Positions 26,349 to 34,522 of a stretch of 64,000 nucleotides of DNA are shown piece after piece. Under the pieces are notes generated by a model that was given only the letters and a program-made list of their open reading frames with translations, was not told the DNA's origin and searched no databases. The first letter of the stretch is position 1. Each line of letters begins with the position of its first letter. Origin of the DNA: Fervidobacterium nodosum Rt17-B1. Its GTDB lineage: Bacteria; Thermotogota; Thermotogae; Thermotogales; Fervidobacteriaceae. Made by a program: the position numbers and the translations under genes. Location of the stretch: NCBI RefSeq assembly GCF_000017545.1, contig NC_009718.1:1798001-1862000 (forward strand), written 5' to 3'.

Positions 26349-27619
26349 ATCCCTTTCACCCCGCTTTCTTCAAATACTTTTTTGTAATTCTCAACAGAAA
26401 GGTAGAATAATTTATCAGCTCCAACATACGCTTTAAGATTTTCTATATCTCTTTGGGAAGCTATTAGCTCACTTCGTCTTGACGTGTCGATTCCGTAATT
26501 ACATGGTCCAACAACAGCTGGCGAATGGATGCCGACGTAAACTTTCTTTGCTCCGGCTTCTCTTACCATTTCTACGATTACTTTCATAGTGGTACCTCTT
26601 ACAATGGAATCGTCTATTAGTATAACTTCTTTGTCTTGAACAACCGATGAAAGCGGAGAAAGTTTTCTTCTAACGATATCTTGTCTGTTTTTTGGCATAA
26701 TGAAACTTCTACCGATGTAATGATTCCTGATAAGTCCATAATCTATCGGAATTTTTGAAGCCGTGCTGTATCCAAGTGCTCCTGAAAATCCGCTATCCAA
26801 AACAGGCACGATAACATCACCAATCACTTTATGTTCTTCAAAAAGTTTCATTCCAAGCTTTTTTCTAATCTCATGTACATTTACACCGTAAAAATTACTA
26901 TCTGGACGTGCGAAATAAACAAATTCAAAAGAGCAAAATCTATCGTTTCTTTGACCAAAATAAATTATTTCCGGAGAATTTCCATCTGTGAAGAAAACTA
27001 TACTCCCCGGCTCTATTTCTATGATGTCTGTGCATCCTATTGAACTTAACGCAGAATCTTCCGAGGCAACAACGTAACCGTTGTTGAATTTACCATAGAA
27101 GAGAGGTCTTATACCAAATGTATCCCTTGCTGCGGCAAGAAAAGTATCGTGGAGCATTACAATAGAGTATGCAGCTTTGATTCTGGATAGGGTCCATTGG
27201 AGAGAATCTTTTGGACTACGGTATGGGGCTATTGAAAAGTAATGGATAAATATTTCCGAATCTAATGTAGTAGAGAATATACCGCCATTTTCCATTACAA
27301 ATTTCCGTCTTTCGTCAGCATCGACGATATTTCCGTTGTGTGCTAAGGCAACTCTTCCTTTGAAGGTATGAGCGATAAGTGGTTGGATTTCGTCTATAGA
27401 ACCGTATGTAGAATATCTGACATGACCTATAGCGCAACTTCCAGGGATAAATTTTTCATCTGTTATTACATTTTCGACAAGTCCTTCGCCTTTGATGCTT
27501 TTGAATCCATTCACTACTATACCAGCCGATTGCTGGCCTCTGTGCTGTAATGCTAATAATAAATCATGAACAACGTTGTAAGAATCTTCAACGTTCCATG
27601 TCCCTGCTATACCACACAT
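26312..27619 (-). CDS. purF: Amidophosphoribosyltransferase PurF
   Basis: PurF commits PRPP to purine synthesis. The start at ATG 27619 places the catalytic Cys at residue 2 (MCGIAG), as in enzymes without a propeptide or with one-residue processing. The PRPP loop is ILIDDSIVRGTTMK. Cysteines matching the B. subtilis-type [4Fe-4S] cluster are present (CSFEFVYFARPDS, GPCNYGIDT, and GICMGCFDL at the C-terminus). It is first in the pur cluster. The 75-base gap before it carries the rpoZ terminator and an AT-rich stretch without a clear -10 box. Confidence 0.97.
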   Translation of the reverse strand: MCGIAGTWNVEDSYNVVHDLLLALQHRGQQSAGIVVNGFKSIKGEGLVENVITDEKFIPGSCAIGHVRYSTYGSIDEIQPLIAHTFKGRVALAHNGNIVDADERRKFVMENGGIFSTTLDSEIFIHYFSIAPYRSPKDSLQWTLSRIKAAYSIVMLHDTFLAAARDTFGIRPLFYGKFNNGYVVASEDSALSSIGCTDIIEIEPGSIVFFTDGNSPEIIYFGQRNDRFCSFEFVYFARPDSNFYGVNVHEIRKKLGMKLFEEHKVIGDVIVPVLDSGFSGALGYSTASKIPIDYGLIRNHYIGRSFIMPKNRQDIVRRKLSPLSSVVQDKEVILIDDSIVRGTTMKVIVEMVREAGAKKVYVGIHSPAVVGPCNYGIDTSRRSELIASQRDIENLKAYVGADKLFYLSVENYKKVFEESGVKGICMGCFDLNYPA

Positions 27620-27695
27620 AATTTTTACCCCCACGGAATTTTTGATTTTTATTCTTTATTTGTAATTTTTTATTGTTTTAGGTTTTTTTAAAACT

Positions 27696-27722
27696 GCAGA
27701 GGGACCCCATTGGTCCCTCTGC
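27696..27722 (-). terminator. Terminator of the yicC-remA-gmk-rpoZ operon
   Basis: Perfect 11-base stem GCAGAGGGACC / GGTCCCTCTGC with a 5-base loop, seven bases after the rpoZ stop. On the minus strand it is followed by AGTTTTAAAAAAA rather than a pure run of Ts. Confidence 0.8.
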
Positions 27723-27728
27723 TAAATT

Positions 27729-27959
27729 TCATTTCACATTTGGTATGAGTATTTTTAGTATATCTTCATTTTTAATCCTTAAATACCCTTCTTGAAGCTC
27801 TTTAAAGGCTATGCTTACAGAGTATCCATCCGGAGTTTCAACAAAAGGCTTAGCGAAGTCATTTATTGCCTCGGCTCTCTTAGCAACAACGATAGGAATT
27901 GCGTATTTATATGGAATTTTCTCAAGTAATTTATCGTATTGTATAACGAGTTTACTCAA
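27729..27959 (-). CDS. rpoZ: RNA polymerase omega subunit
   Basis: The 76-residue protein matches omega: [26 protein letters not shown] corresponds to the conserved N-terminal helices that clamp the beta-prime C-terminus, followed by [22 protein letters not shown]. It starts at TTG 27959, about 9 bases after GGAGGT; an ATG is not available in frame. Its place directly downstream of gmk is conserved in many bacteria. Confidence 0.93.
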   Translation of the reverse strand: MSKLVIQYDKLLEKIPYKYAIPIVVAKRAEAINDFAKPFVETPDGYSVSIAFKELQEGYLRIKNEDILKILIPNVK

Positions 27960-28034
27960 GTTTACTCACCTCCGCAGGTTCATATTAACATATTTCATAA
28001 ACGATTATATTATATTAAACGATGTTTATCAATA

Positions 28035-28688
28035 CTAATCAATGCTAATTAATTTTTTTACTTTTGTTAAGTTTTTTTGTCGTTCATACCTTAACCTTTC
28101 AGCATATATTATCGAAGAGAGATTATGTATGGATTCTTCAAGATCTTCGTTTACAATGAGGTATTCAAATTCTGGTATGAATTTTAATTCATTCTTTGCC
28201 GTTTCCAATCTTCTTTTTATTTTGTCTTCCGTTTCTGTACCTCTTTTTTTAAGTCTTTCACTTAGTATCCCATAACTTGGAGGAGCGATAAATATAAATT
28301 TTGCACCTTGCCAATTTTTTTTAACTGTTAATGCACCTTGAACATCTATATCAAGTATAACATCAAAGCCTTTCTTTATATTCTCGGTAACAAATTGAGC
28401 GGGGGTTCCATAATAATTATCATGTACTCTTGCCCATTCAATGAATTTGTTCTCCTCGATCATTTTCTGAAACTCTTCATGTGATACAAAGAAATAATCA
28501 ACACCATGGACCTCTCCAGGACGTTGCTTCCGTGTTGTACAAGATATAGAAAAAACAACACGGTCAACTCTTTCCAAAACTGACCTTATGATACTCGTTT
28601 TTCCAACGCCACTAGGTCCGCTTATCACAAATAATATGCCTTCTGAAATTTCAGCTTGTTCAATTTGTTCAATCGAACTGCTGAACAT
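28035..28688 (-). CDS. gmk: Guanylate kinase
   Basis: Gmk phosphorylates GMP. The P-loop is ISGPSGVGKTSI near residue 20, with the GMP-binding SCTTRKQRPGEVHGVDYFFVS following, and DIDVQGA for the Walker B region. Length is 217 residues, with a ~15-residue lead before the P-loop strand. It starts 3 bases after the remA stop and ends 75 bases before the rpoZ start, as in the Firmicute yicC-remA-gmk-rpoZ arrangement. Confidence 0.97.
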   Translation of the reverse strand: MFSSSIEQIEQAEISEGILFVISGPSGVGKTSIIRSVLERVDRVVFSISCTTRKQRPGEVHGVDYFFVSHEEFQKMIEENKFIEWARVHDNYYGTPAQFVTENIKKGFDVILDIDVQGALTVKKNWQGAKFIFIAPPSYGILSERLKKRGTETEDKIKRRLETAKNELKFIPEFEYLIVNEDLEESIHNLSSIIYAERLRYERQKNLTKVKKLISID

Positions 28689-28691
28689 ACT

Positions 28692-28973
28692 TTAGCCCTT
28701 TCTTATTTTTTCGAGCTGTTTTTCAATTTCAACCATTGATTCAATGAATCTTTGTGCAATTGTTTCTGGTTGAATTGCGCTTAGGATTATATGGTTCGAG
28801 TCTGTTATGAGTATTGACCTTGTCTTTCTACCATATGTTGCATCTATAAGTTTACCTTCTTCTTTTGCATCTTCCTTTAATCTCTTTAATGGAGCGCTTT
28901 CTGGATTAACGATTGCGATGACCCTGTCACCTGCAATTACGTTACCAAAACCGATGTTGATTAAACCAAACAT
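28692..28973 (-). CDS. RemA/DUF370 family DNA-binding regulator
   Basis: RemA-type proteins (DUF370) are small DNA-binding factors that assemble into rings; in Bacillus subtilis RemA activates biofilm matrix genes. This 93-residue copy keeps the characteristic segments [27 protein letters not shown] and [29 protein letters not shown], including the conserved Arg-Ser in RKTRSIL. ATG 28973 has AGGAGGT eight bases upstream. It sits between yicC and gmk, the same position as in Firmicutes, so its co-occurrence with these genes is ancient. Its targets here are unknown. Confidence 0.92.
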   Translation of the reverse strand: MFGLINIGFGNVIAGDRVIAIVNPESAPLKRLKEDAKEEGKLIDATYGRKTRSILITDSNHIILSAIQPETIAQRFIESMVEIEKQLEKIRKG

Positions 28974-29031
28974 AGGTAACACCTCCTAAGTATTGTGGGT
29001 TTTTACTATTTCTAAAGTTTATTAGAAGAAA

Positions 29032-29907
29032 TTATTCTATATTCATTATTTGTTCTTTGAATTGAGATATTACATATTTGCCTTGGAGCGCGAAATTACT
29101 TATTTCTAATGACCTGCTTTTTGAAAGGATAGTATTAAACTCCCTTTGTATCTCTTGAGATAAAAAGTTAAGCATATCTCCAACTGGCTCATCTTTTTTC
29201 AGAAGTTCTCCGACACGTTGCAGGTGACTTTTTAGTCTTGTCAGTTCCTCACGAATATCAGCCCTATCTGCTATTATTGCTACAGCGTTCTCGAATAATT
29301 CTCTGTTTATTTCAACATCATCCGGAAGTATTTCTTTCATGTTGTTGCGAATTTTTTCGGCAACGTATTTTGGTACATCATCTGCTTTTTCAGAGATTTT
29401 TTCAACCAGTTCTTCCATCTCTTTGACCATTTTAACCAAGTCGGCTGTAATTTTTTGCCCTTCTATTTTCCGTTCTTCTATGAGTTTAATCAACGCATCG
29501 TCAAGTACTTTAATGACAGCATTCCATGCAGATTCAATTTCCTCGTTTGAAAGCTCAAATTGAAAAATATCTCTAAAGCTTAATAAATGACTCAATTCAA
29601 CTGGAACGGGTATACTAAGGTTTTCCCTAATTTCAGATAATAAGTCATAGTAAGTTCTGACTAATGTATGGTCAACTGAGATTTGAATAGGTTTAATGAA
29701 CCTTAACCATATTCGAACGGAAACTTTACCCCTATTTATGTACTCTTTGACCTTTGAGAAAATGTCAAGTTCTTTGGAATTTAAAAAATACGGCAACGAG
29801 ACGTCTATATTTAGTCCCTTAGAATTGAGAGACTTAATTTCACACGTAATCTTATAATCATCAACAATTGTTTGGATTTTTGAATATCCAGTCATACTTT
29901 TAGGCAT
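29032..29907 (-). CDS. YicC/YloC family endoribonuclease-like protein
   Basis: YicC proteins are stress-linked endoribonucleases; the E. coli member acts on the small RNA RyhB. The 291-residue protein has the N-terminal signature MPKSMTGYSKIQ, the conserved ITCEIKSLNSKGLNID, and the C-terminal DUF1732 part ENAVAIIADRADIREELTRLKSHL with EPVGDMLNFLSQEIQREFNTI. The frame continues upstream, but ATG 29907 has GGAGGA and follows the promoter. First gene of the yicC-remA-gmk-rpoZ operon. Confidence 0.94.
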   Translation of the reverse strand: MPKSMTGYSKIQTIVDDYKITCEIKSLNSKGLNIDVSLPYFLNSKELDIFSKVKEYINRGKVSVRIWLRFIKPIQISVDHTLVRTYYDLLSEIRENLSIPVPVELSHLLSFRDIFQFELSNEEIESAWNAVIKVLDDALIKLIEERKIEGQKITADLVKMVKEMEELVEKISEKADDVPKYVAEKIRNNMKEILPDDVEINRELFENAVAIIADRADIREELTRLKSHLQRVGELLKKDEPVGDMLNFLSQEIQREFNTILSKSRSLEISNFALQGKYVISQFKEQIMNIE

Positions 29908-29959
29908 GTATTTTCCTCCAAAATTCGTAAATTCCAGAGATTTAATCTTTGTATTTAAT

Positions 29960-29988
29960 ATTATACACGATAATTCCAAAAAATCCAA
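29960..29988 (-). promoter_or_regulatory. Sigma-A promoter of the yicC operon
   Basis: Minus strand: -35 TTGGAT (29983-29988), 17-base spacer, perfect -10 TATAAT (29960-29965). Predicted transcription start is near 29953, leaving a leader of about 46 bases. Confidence 0.75.
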
Positions 29989-30012
29989 GTATTTCACAAA
30001 AAATTAAAAATA

Positions 30013-30037
30013 TGTGCAGAAGTTACCCTTCTGCACA
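30013..30037 (-). terminator. Terminator after transketolase
   Basis: Perfect 10-base stem TGTGCAGAAG / CTTCTGCACA with a 5-base loop; on the minus strand it is followed by TATTTTTAATTTTTT. It separates the adh-tkt operon from the yicC promoter. Confidence 0.85.
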
Positions 30038-30046
30038 TTTATTCTA

Positions 30047-31918
30047 TTATTTACAACTTAGTTTGTCGAGAATTGTTTCAGCAATTTTTTCTCCACTCAA
30101 ACCATAAATTTCAAATAACAATTTAGAGTCGCCTGAAACAGGGAATTCCGAAAGTCCAAGTTTTATGAATTTACCTGGCAGTATACCAAGCTCAAAATAT
30201 TTTTGAGCAATTAAACTGCCCAATCCATTGAGTACGTTATGGTCTTCGACAGTAACTACGAAATTTGAATATTTTTTCAAAATATTTTCGTCTAAATCAT
30301 ATGGGCAACTAACATTTATTACTGCAAAATTTATGCCTTTTGATTTAAGAATATCATGAGCTTTTAGCACGTTTGGGACGACGGACCCAAGACAGTAAAT
30401 TACTCCATCATTGCCTTCACGTAAAACGTCCATCTTACCGTACTCAAATTTATAATTTTCATCGAAGAAAATTTTACCGTCTTCTTTTCTAATCGGTTCA
30501 AGTTTACTTCTTCCCATCGCTATTACATAATTGCCGTATTGACTTGCGACATATCTAACAGCTCTATCTGTTTGGTTTGGATCTGCTGGAACGATGACTT
30601 TAAAGCCATACCATGCCAATGGGGCACCTATATAATTAAGTGCGTGGTGTGTTTTTCCATCTTCTCCGACATCTATTCCACAGTGTGTTACAACAACCTT
30701 TAAGTTTGTATTGTTAATTGCATTTAATCTGTGTTGATTGAATGTTTCATCTACGCCAAATACGCCAAAATCTGCAAAGAAAGTAACTATGCCATCAGCT
30801 GATAAGGCTCCCGCAAGTGCTGCTGCGTTATGCTCTTGAACGCCAAGTTCAACGATTCTATCTGGTCTTTCCTTATCAAGAAAATCTAATTTTACAGAAC
30901 CTTTGAGGTCGCAATCGACTGCAACAACGTTATCGTTTATCGTTGCAAGGTCAGCGATAGCCCTTCCAAGTGTACTCCTATTATCTGTTGATTTGTCATA
31001 TATCCTTGGAACTCCGTTATTTATATTTATCTCATAAGAAAGTTTAACTTTTTCATGAGCTTTAACAGGCAATTTCTTTCTCAATTCTATATATTTTTCT
31101 ACGTCGTTTTCTATACCTAATTGTTGTAATGCTTTCTCAAGTTCATCTTTACTTAATGGTTTTCCATGGTAGTCAGGTTTGTCTTCCATAAAATCAACGC
31201 CTTTTCCGATGGTTGTATGAGCAATTATAGCAGTTGGTTGTCCATCGTTTTTCGCTATTTTAAGAGCGGAAAGAATTTGTTCGTGGTCGTGCCCATCTAT
31301 TTCTATTACTCTCCATCCAGCTGCTTCAAATTCCGACTTTATATCAACGTACATTACTTCATGAGCATGGCCACTAATTTGGATATCGTTGTAATCTACC
31401 ATGACTGTTAGATTGTCAAGATTGTACTTTCTTGCTGTTCTTCTTGCCTCTTGCACTTGTCCCTTTGCACTTTCACCATCACTCATGACCACAAAGACGT
31501 GATAGTCTTTATTTTTGTATTTTGCAGCTAACGCAAACCCTACACCGGCGCTAAGCCCTTGTCCTAAATTTCCAGTTGTCCACTCGACACCTGGTATACC
31601 ACGCGTTATGTGTCCTTCAAATATTGAGGCTGGATGTCTGAAACCTGCGATTACTTCTTCCCTGTTTACAAAACCATACGCTGCGAGTGTCGAATAAACA
31701 CCTGGTGAGATATGGCCATGGCTAATGACTATTCGGTCTCTATTCTCATTCCAAGGATCTTTTGGAAAGACATTTGCAAAAGAATAGAGCGTTACTAAAA
31801 TATCGATGGAAGACATCGAACCTCCGGGATGACCGGAATTCGCAACGTAAGTCATCTTGAGTATGTCGCCACGACACTGTTTTGATATCTCCTTGAGTTT
31901 TTCTAAATGGTCTGTCAC
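30047..31918 (-). CDS. tkt: Transketolase (single-chain)
   Basis: Transketolase moves two-carbon ketol units in the pentose phosphate pathway using thiamine diphosphate. All three domains are on one chain (623 residues): the N-terminal cofactor domain (NSGHPGGSMSSIDIL, SDGESAKGQVQEA, with SDG in place of the usual GDG), the central Pyr domain (ELGVQEHNAAALAGALSADG) and the C-terminal domain. Since the pentose ABC system lies 10 kb away, it may serve pentose breakdown, but no link is proven. It lies 38 bases after the iron alcohol dehydrogenase gene and shares its transcript; a terminator follows. Confidence 0.93.
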   Translation of the reverse strand: MTDHLEKLKEISKQCRGDILKMTYVANSGHPGGSMSSIDILVTLYSFANVFPKDPWNENRDRIVISHGHISPGVYSTLAAYGFVNREEVIAGFRHPASIFEGHITRGIPGVEWTTGNLGQGLSAGVGFALAAKYKNKDYHVFVVMSDGESAKGQVQEARRTARKYNLDNLTVMVDYNDIQISGHAHEVMYVDIKSEFEAAGWRVIEIDGHDHEQILSALKIAKNDGQPTAIIAHTTIGKGVDFMEDKPDYHGKPLSKDELEKALQQLGIENDVEKYIELRKKLPVKAHEKVKLSYEININNGVPRIYDKSTDNRSTLGRAIADLATINDNVVAVDCDLKGSVKLDFLDKERPDRIVELGVQEHNAAALAGALSADGIVTFFADFGVFGVDETFNQHRLNAINNTNLKVVVTHCGIDVGEDGKTHHALNYIGAPLAWYGFKVIVPADPNQTDRAVRYVASQYGNYVIAMGRSKLEPIRKEDGKIFFDENYKFEYGKMDVLREGNDGVIYCLGSVVPNVLKAHDILKSKGINFAVINVSCPYDLDENILKKYSNFVVTVEDHNVLNGLGSLIAQKYFELGILPGKFIKLGLSEFPVSGDSKLLFEIYGLSGEKIAETILDKLSCK

Positions 31919-31956
31919 TATAATCCCTCCATGTCTTAAATATTTCAGTTTAATTT

Positions 31957-33114
31957 TTATTCAAGCGCTATTTCGTAAATCTTTCTAATATCTTCTTTAT
32001 TTAACGAAATAACAGTACCAAATGGCGCATGTTTAGTAGCGTGTTCAACAAGAAAATCGATATCATCTTTTTTTATACCAACTTCTTTTAAACTTATAGG
32101 AGCACCAATTGAAGAGTACCAATTTTTCAATTCTTTGATGGTTCTTTCCGGTGTAATTTCATCTTTAAGATTTAATATGTGCTTTCCAAATGATATAAGT
32201 TTGTCAGAAATTTTATCTTTAACATAAGTTAACCATGCAGGGAATATAATTGCGAGTCCGGCACCGTGCGCAACTTCTGGCTTCAATGCGCTGATAGAAT
32301 GCTCGAGTTCGTGAGATGACCAATCTCCACCGTTTGTTCCCATGCCTGTTAAACCATTCAACGCAAGTGTTGTTGCCAAACAATAATTCGTCCTTGCTTC
32401 ATAATTTTCTGGTTCTTTCAATATGATTTCTGTAGTTTCAATGAGCGTTTTTATTATTCCCTCGTCAATTCTATCGATTAAAGAGCTGCCAACAGTATCG
32501 AAATAGTATTCCATTACGTGGCTTATCGCATCAATAGCACCATAAACAACTTGCTCTTTTGGAAGGGAAAATTGAGTCGTTGGGTCGACTATCGAAAGTA
32601 CAGGGTATGTGTACTTTGAACCAAAGTAAAATTTTTCACCTGTTTTTTCATTTGTAACAACCGCATTTCCGTTCATTTCTGTACCTGTTGCTGACATTGT
32701 TAATATAGCATACAAAGGAAGAGCCTTTTTGATGTTATATTTACCGATAAAAGCGTCCCATATATCGCCTTCATAATAAAAACCTGCTGCAACTGCTTTT
32801 GCACTGTCAACTACACTCCCGCCACCCACAGCTAAAATAGCCTGTACCTGTTCTTTTCGTGCCACTTCAATTGCCTCGTGTACCTTTGATAAAACCGGAT
32901 TTGGTCTTACACCAGAAACTTCTACTTTTTCAATGCCATGTTCTGTGAGAGATCTAACAACTTTTTCGTATACACCATTTTTCTTTATTGAGCCACCACC
33001 GTACAGCAAAAGTACTTTCTTTATACCATCTTTTTTTAAATACTCGCCTATTTTCTCGACCGTACCTTTTCCAAAAACAAGCTTTGTCGGGTTATGAAAC
33101 ACGAAATTGTTCAT
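31957..33114 (-). CDS. Iron-containing alcohol dehydrogenase (butanol-dehydrogenase type)
   Basis: This 385-residue group III alcohol dehydrogenase matches the BDH (YqhD-like) branch, which usually reduces aldehydes with NAD(P)H. The dinucleotide motif is ILAVGGGSVVDSAKAV. The metal-binding residues appear in GAIDAISHVMEYYF (Asp, His) and in SSHELEHSISALKPEVAHGAGL (two His). ATG 33114 has GGAGG eight bases upstream; a GTG three codons earlier overlaps that SD. It is first in a two-gene operon with transketolase and divergent from the PqaA-family gene. Coupled to fermentation, it could dispose of reducing equivalents. Confidence 0.93.
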   Translation of the reverse strand: MNNFVFHNPTKLVFGKGTVEKIGEYLKKDGIKKVLLLYGGGSIKKNGVYEKVVRSLTEHGIEKVEVSGVRPNPVLSKVHEAIEVARKEQVQAILAVGGGSVVDSAKAVAAGFYYEGDIWDAFIGKYNIKKALPLYAILTMSATGTEMNGNAVVTNEKTGEKFYFGSKYTYPVLSIVDPTTQFSLPKEQVVYGAIDAISHVMEYYFDTVGSSLIDRIDEGIIKTLIETTEIILKEPENYEARTNYCLATTLALNGLTGMGTNGGDWSSHELEHSISALKPEVAHGAGLAIIFPAWLTYVKDKISDKLISFGKHILNLKDEITPERTIKELKNWYSSIGAPISLKEVGIKKDDIDFLVEHATKHAPFGTVISLNKEDIRKIYEIALE

Positions 33115-33132
33115 CTTAGGCACCTCCTCTAA

Positions 33133-33175
33133 TGTGATTCTTTATCACAATTATACCATAATTTAGTGATATAAT
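33133..33175. promoter_or_regulatory. Divergent promoter region with inverted repeats between adh and the PqaA-family gene
   Basis: The 81-base gap holds TATAAT on the minus strand at 33150-33155 (in ATGGTATAAT, driving adh) and TATAAT on the plus strand at 33170-33175 (driving the hydrolase, with a very short leader). TGTGAT-TCTTT-ATCACA at 33133-33149 is an inverted repeat, and a third GTGAT half-site lies at 33166-33170. The repeat would cover the adh start point, so a repressor site is likely. The spacing is one base off the Rex consensus. No good -35 is seen for either promoter. Confidence 0.45.
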
Positions 33176-33195
33176 TTTTGCGGAGGTGATAATAC

Positions 33196-34473
33196 ATGAG
33201 AAAATTGATAGTTATTTTGATAAGTGCCTCGGTTTTTTCGGTAATATTTGGAATAACTCTCTCTGAATATATACTAAGTTCAGGGCAGCCATCTTATGAG
33301 TTAACCACCTCTACCAATAGTATTGTGGGTGGTAAATTATTTATTTTGGATATGAAAAGCCAGATTTGGCGAGGTATCGAATGGAATCACAAAGTAGTTA
33401 TATATGTACCAAAAAAACTTTTGTATAAATCTGAAGCGATACTTTTTGTTTCCGGGTCTGCGCCAAAAAATATAATTGGTGAAGCTAACAAATACTTAGG
33501 TATAGCAGAATTGGTTGGTGCGCCGTTGATAATTTTATTTGATATACCCAATCAACCACTCTTCGGTTTGCGTGAAGACGCTCTTATTGCGTACACTTTT
33601 GCGAAATACTTTGAAACTCAAGAAGAGGACTGGCCATTACTTTTACCAATGGTCAAAAGTGTGATATCCACTATGGATTGTACACAAGATTTTTTGAAAT
33701 CTCAAGGGATTAAAATAGAAAAATTTCTTGTAACTGGTGCTTCTAAGAGAGGGTGGACAACATATTTAACTGGTGCAGTTGACAACAGAGTTTTGGGAAT
33801 AGTTCCTATAGTGTATGATAATTTAAACATGAGGGAGCAAATGAAAAAACAACTTGAATACTATGGAACTTTTAGTGAACAGATAAGGGATTATACAAAA
33901 TATGGATTTACCGAAATGGTTGCAAAATCTGAAGAAGTTCCTGAATTGGTGAAATTGGTTGACCCATATTACTATGAAATAAATGTTCCGAAATTAATAA
34001 TCGCTGGTACAAATGATCCGTACTGGGTTATAGATTCTTCTGAGTTATACTTTTACGATTTGTCTGAGCCTAAATATGTCAGATTCATACCAAACGATGT
34101 TCATAACTTAAAGAATACTATGGAAGTTTTTAGCGCGATAAGAACATTCTTTATACTTTGCGTTGAAAGAAAATTACCAGATTTCAGTTGGGAGATGCTC
34201 GATGATGGTGTAAAGATAGTTACACACGATGAAGTTGAGTACGTTAAAGGTTGGTATGCTACTTCAGAAAGTTTGGATTTTAGAAAATCTAAATGGGAAA
34301 GTGTTGATTTAGAATTCCATAATCAAGATGGTATAATAACTTCATTCTTTTCAAAATCTTTTATAAATTCAATAAATACGAATATAGCGATGCTTGTGGA
34401 AGTTGGAATTGTTAAAGGAGATTATGTTCTTACTTTAACGACAATTCCAAAAGTTTACAAGAAGGCGAAATAA
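33196..34473 (+). CDS. Secreted PhoPQ-activated protein (PqaA) family alpha/beta hydrolase
   Basis: The 425-residue protein has an N-terminal signal peptide (about 1-21) and the PqaA-family alpha/beta-hydrolase fold. The nucleophile elbow is GASKRGW (TGASKRGWTTYL), the acid is in IIAGTNDPYW and the His in PNDVHNL, so the catalytic triad is complete. A C-terminal ~110-residue region after the hydrolase is a separate beta-rich domain. The substrate is unknown; relatives were first noticed in Salmonella virulence regulons but are widespread in free-living bacteria. Its export suggests it acts on an external or periplasmic ester or peptide. Confidence 0.85.
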   Translation: MRKLIVILISASVFSVIFGITLSEYILSSGQPSYELTTSTNSIVGGKLFILDMKSQIWRGIEWNHKVVIYVPKKLLYKSEAILFVSGSAPKNIIGEANKYLGIAELVGAPLIILFDIPNQPLFGLREDALIAYTFAKYFETQEEDWPLLLPMVKSVISTMDCTQDFLKSQGIKIEKFLVTGASKRGWTTYLTGAVDNRVLGIVPIVYDNLNMREQMKKQLEYYGTFSEQIRDYTKYGFTEMVAKSEEVPELVKLVDPYYYEINVPKLIIAGTNDPYWVIDSSELYFYDLSEPKYVRFIPNDVHNLKNTMEVFSAIRTFFILCVERKLPDFSWEMLDDGVKIVTHDEVEYVKGWYATSESLDFRKSKWESVDLEFHNQDGIITSFFSKSFINSINTNIAMLVEVGIVKGDYVLTLTTIPKVYKKAK

Positions 34474-34476
34474 AAA

Positions 34477-34502
34477 CAAAGGCTGCTTTTAAGCAGCCTT
34501 TG
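34477..34502. terminator. Bidirectional terminator between the hydrolase and amylase genes
   Basis: Perfect 12-base stem CAAAGGCTGCTT / AAGCAGCCTTTG with a two-base loop, flanked by CTTTTGTTTTG on the plus side and TTTTTATTT on the minus side. It lies between convergent genes. Confidence 0.88.
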
Positions 34503-34522
34503 CTTTTGTTTTGATTATTTTA

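Noticed and set aside
33133-33149. Canonical Rex or CRP operator
   Set aside because: The half-sites TGTGAT/ATCACA have a 5-base centre; CRP (N6 between TGTGA/TCACA) and Rex need even spacing, so I keep it only as a general inverted repeat.
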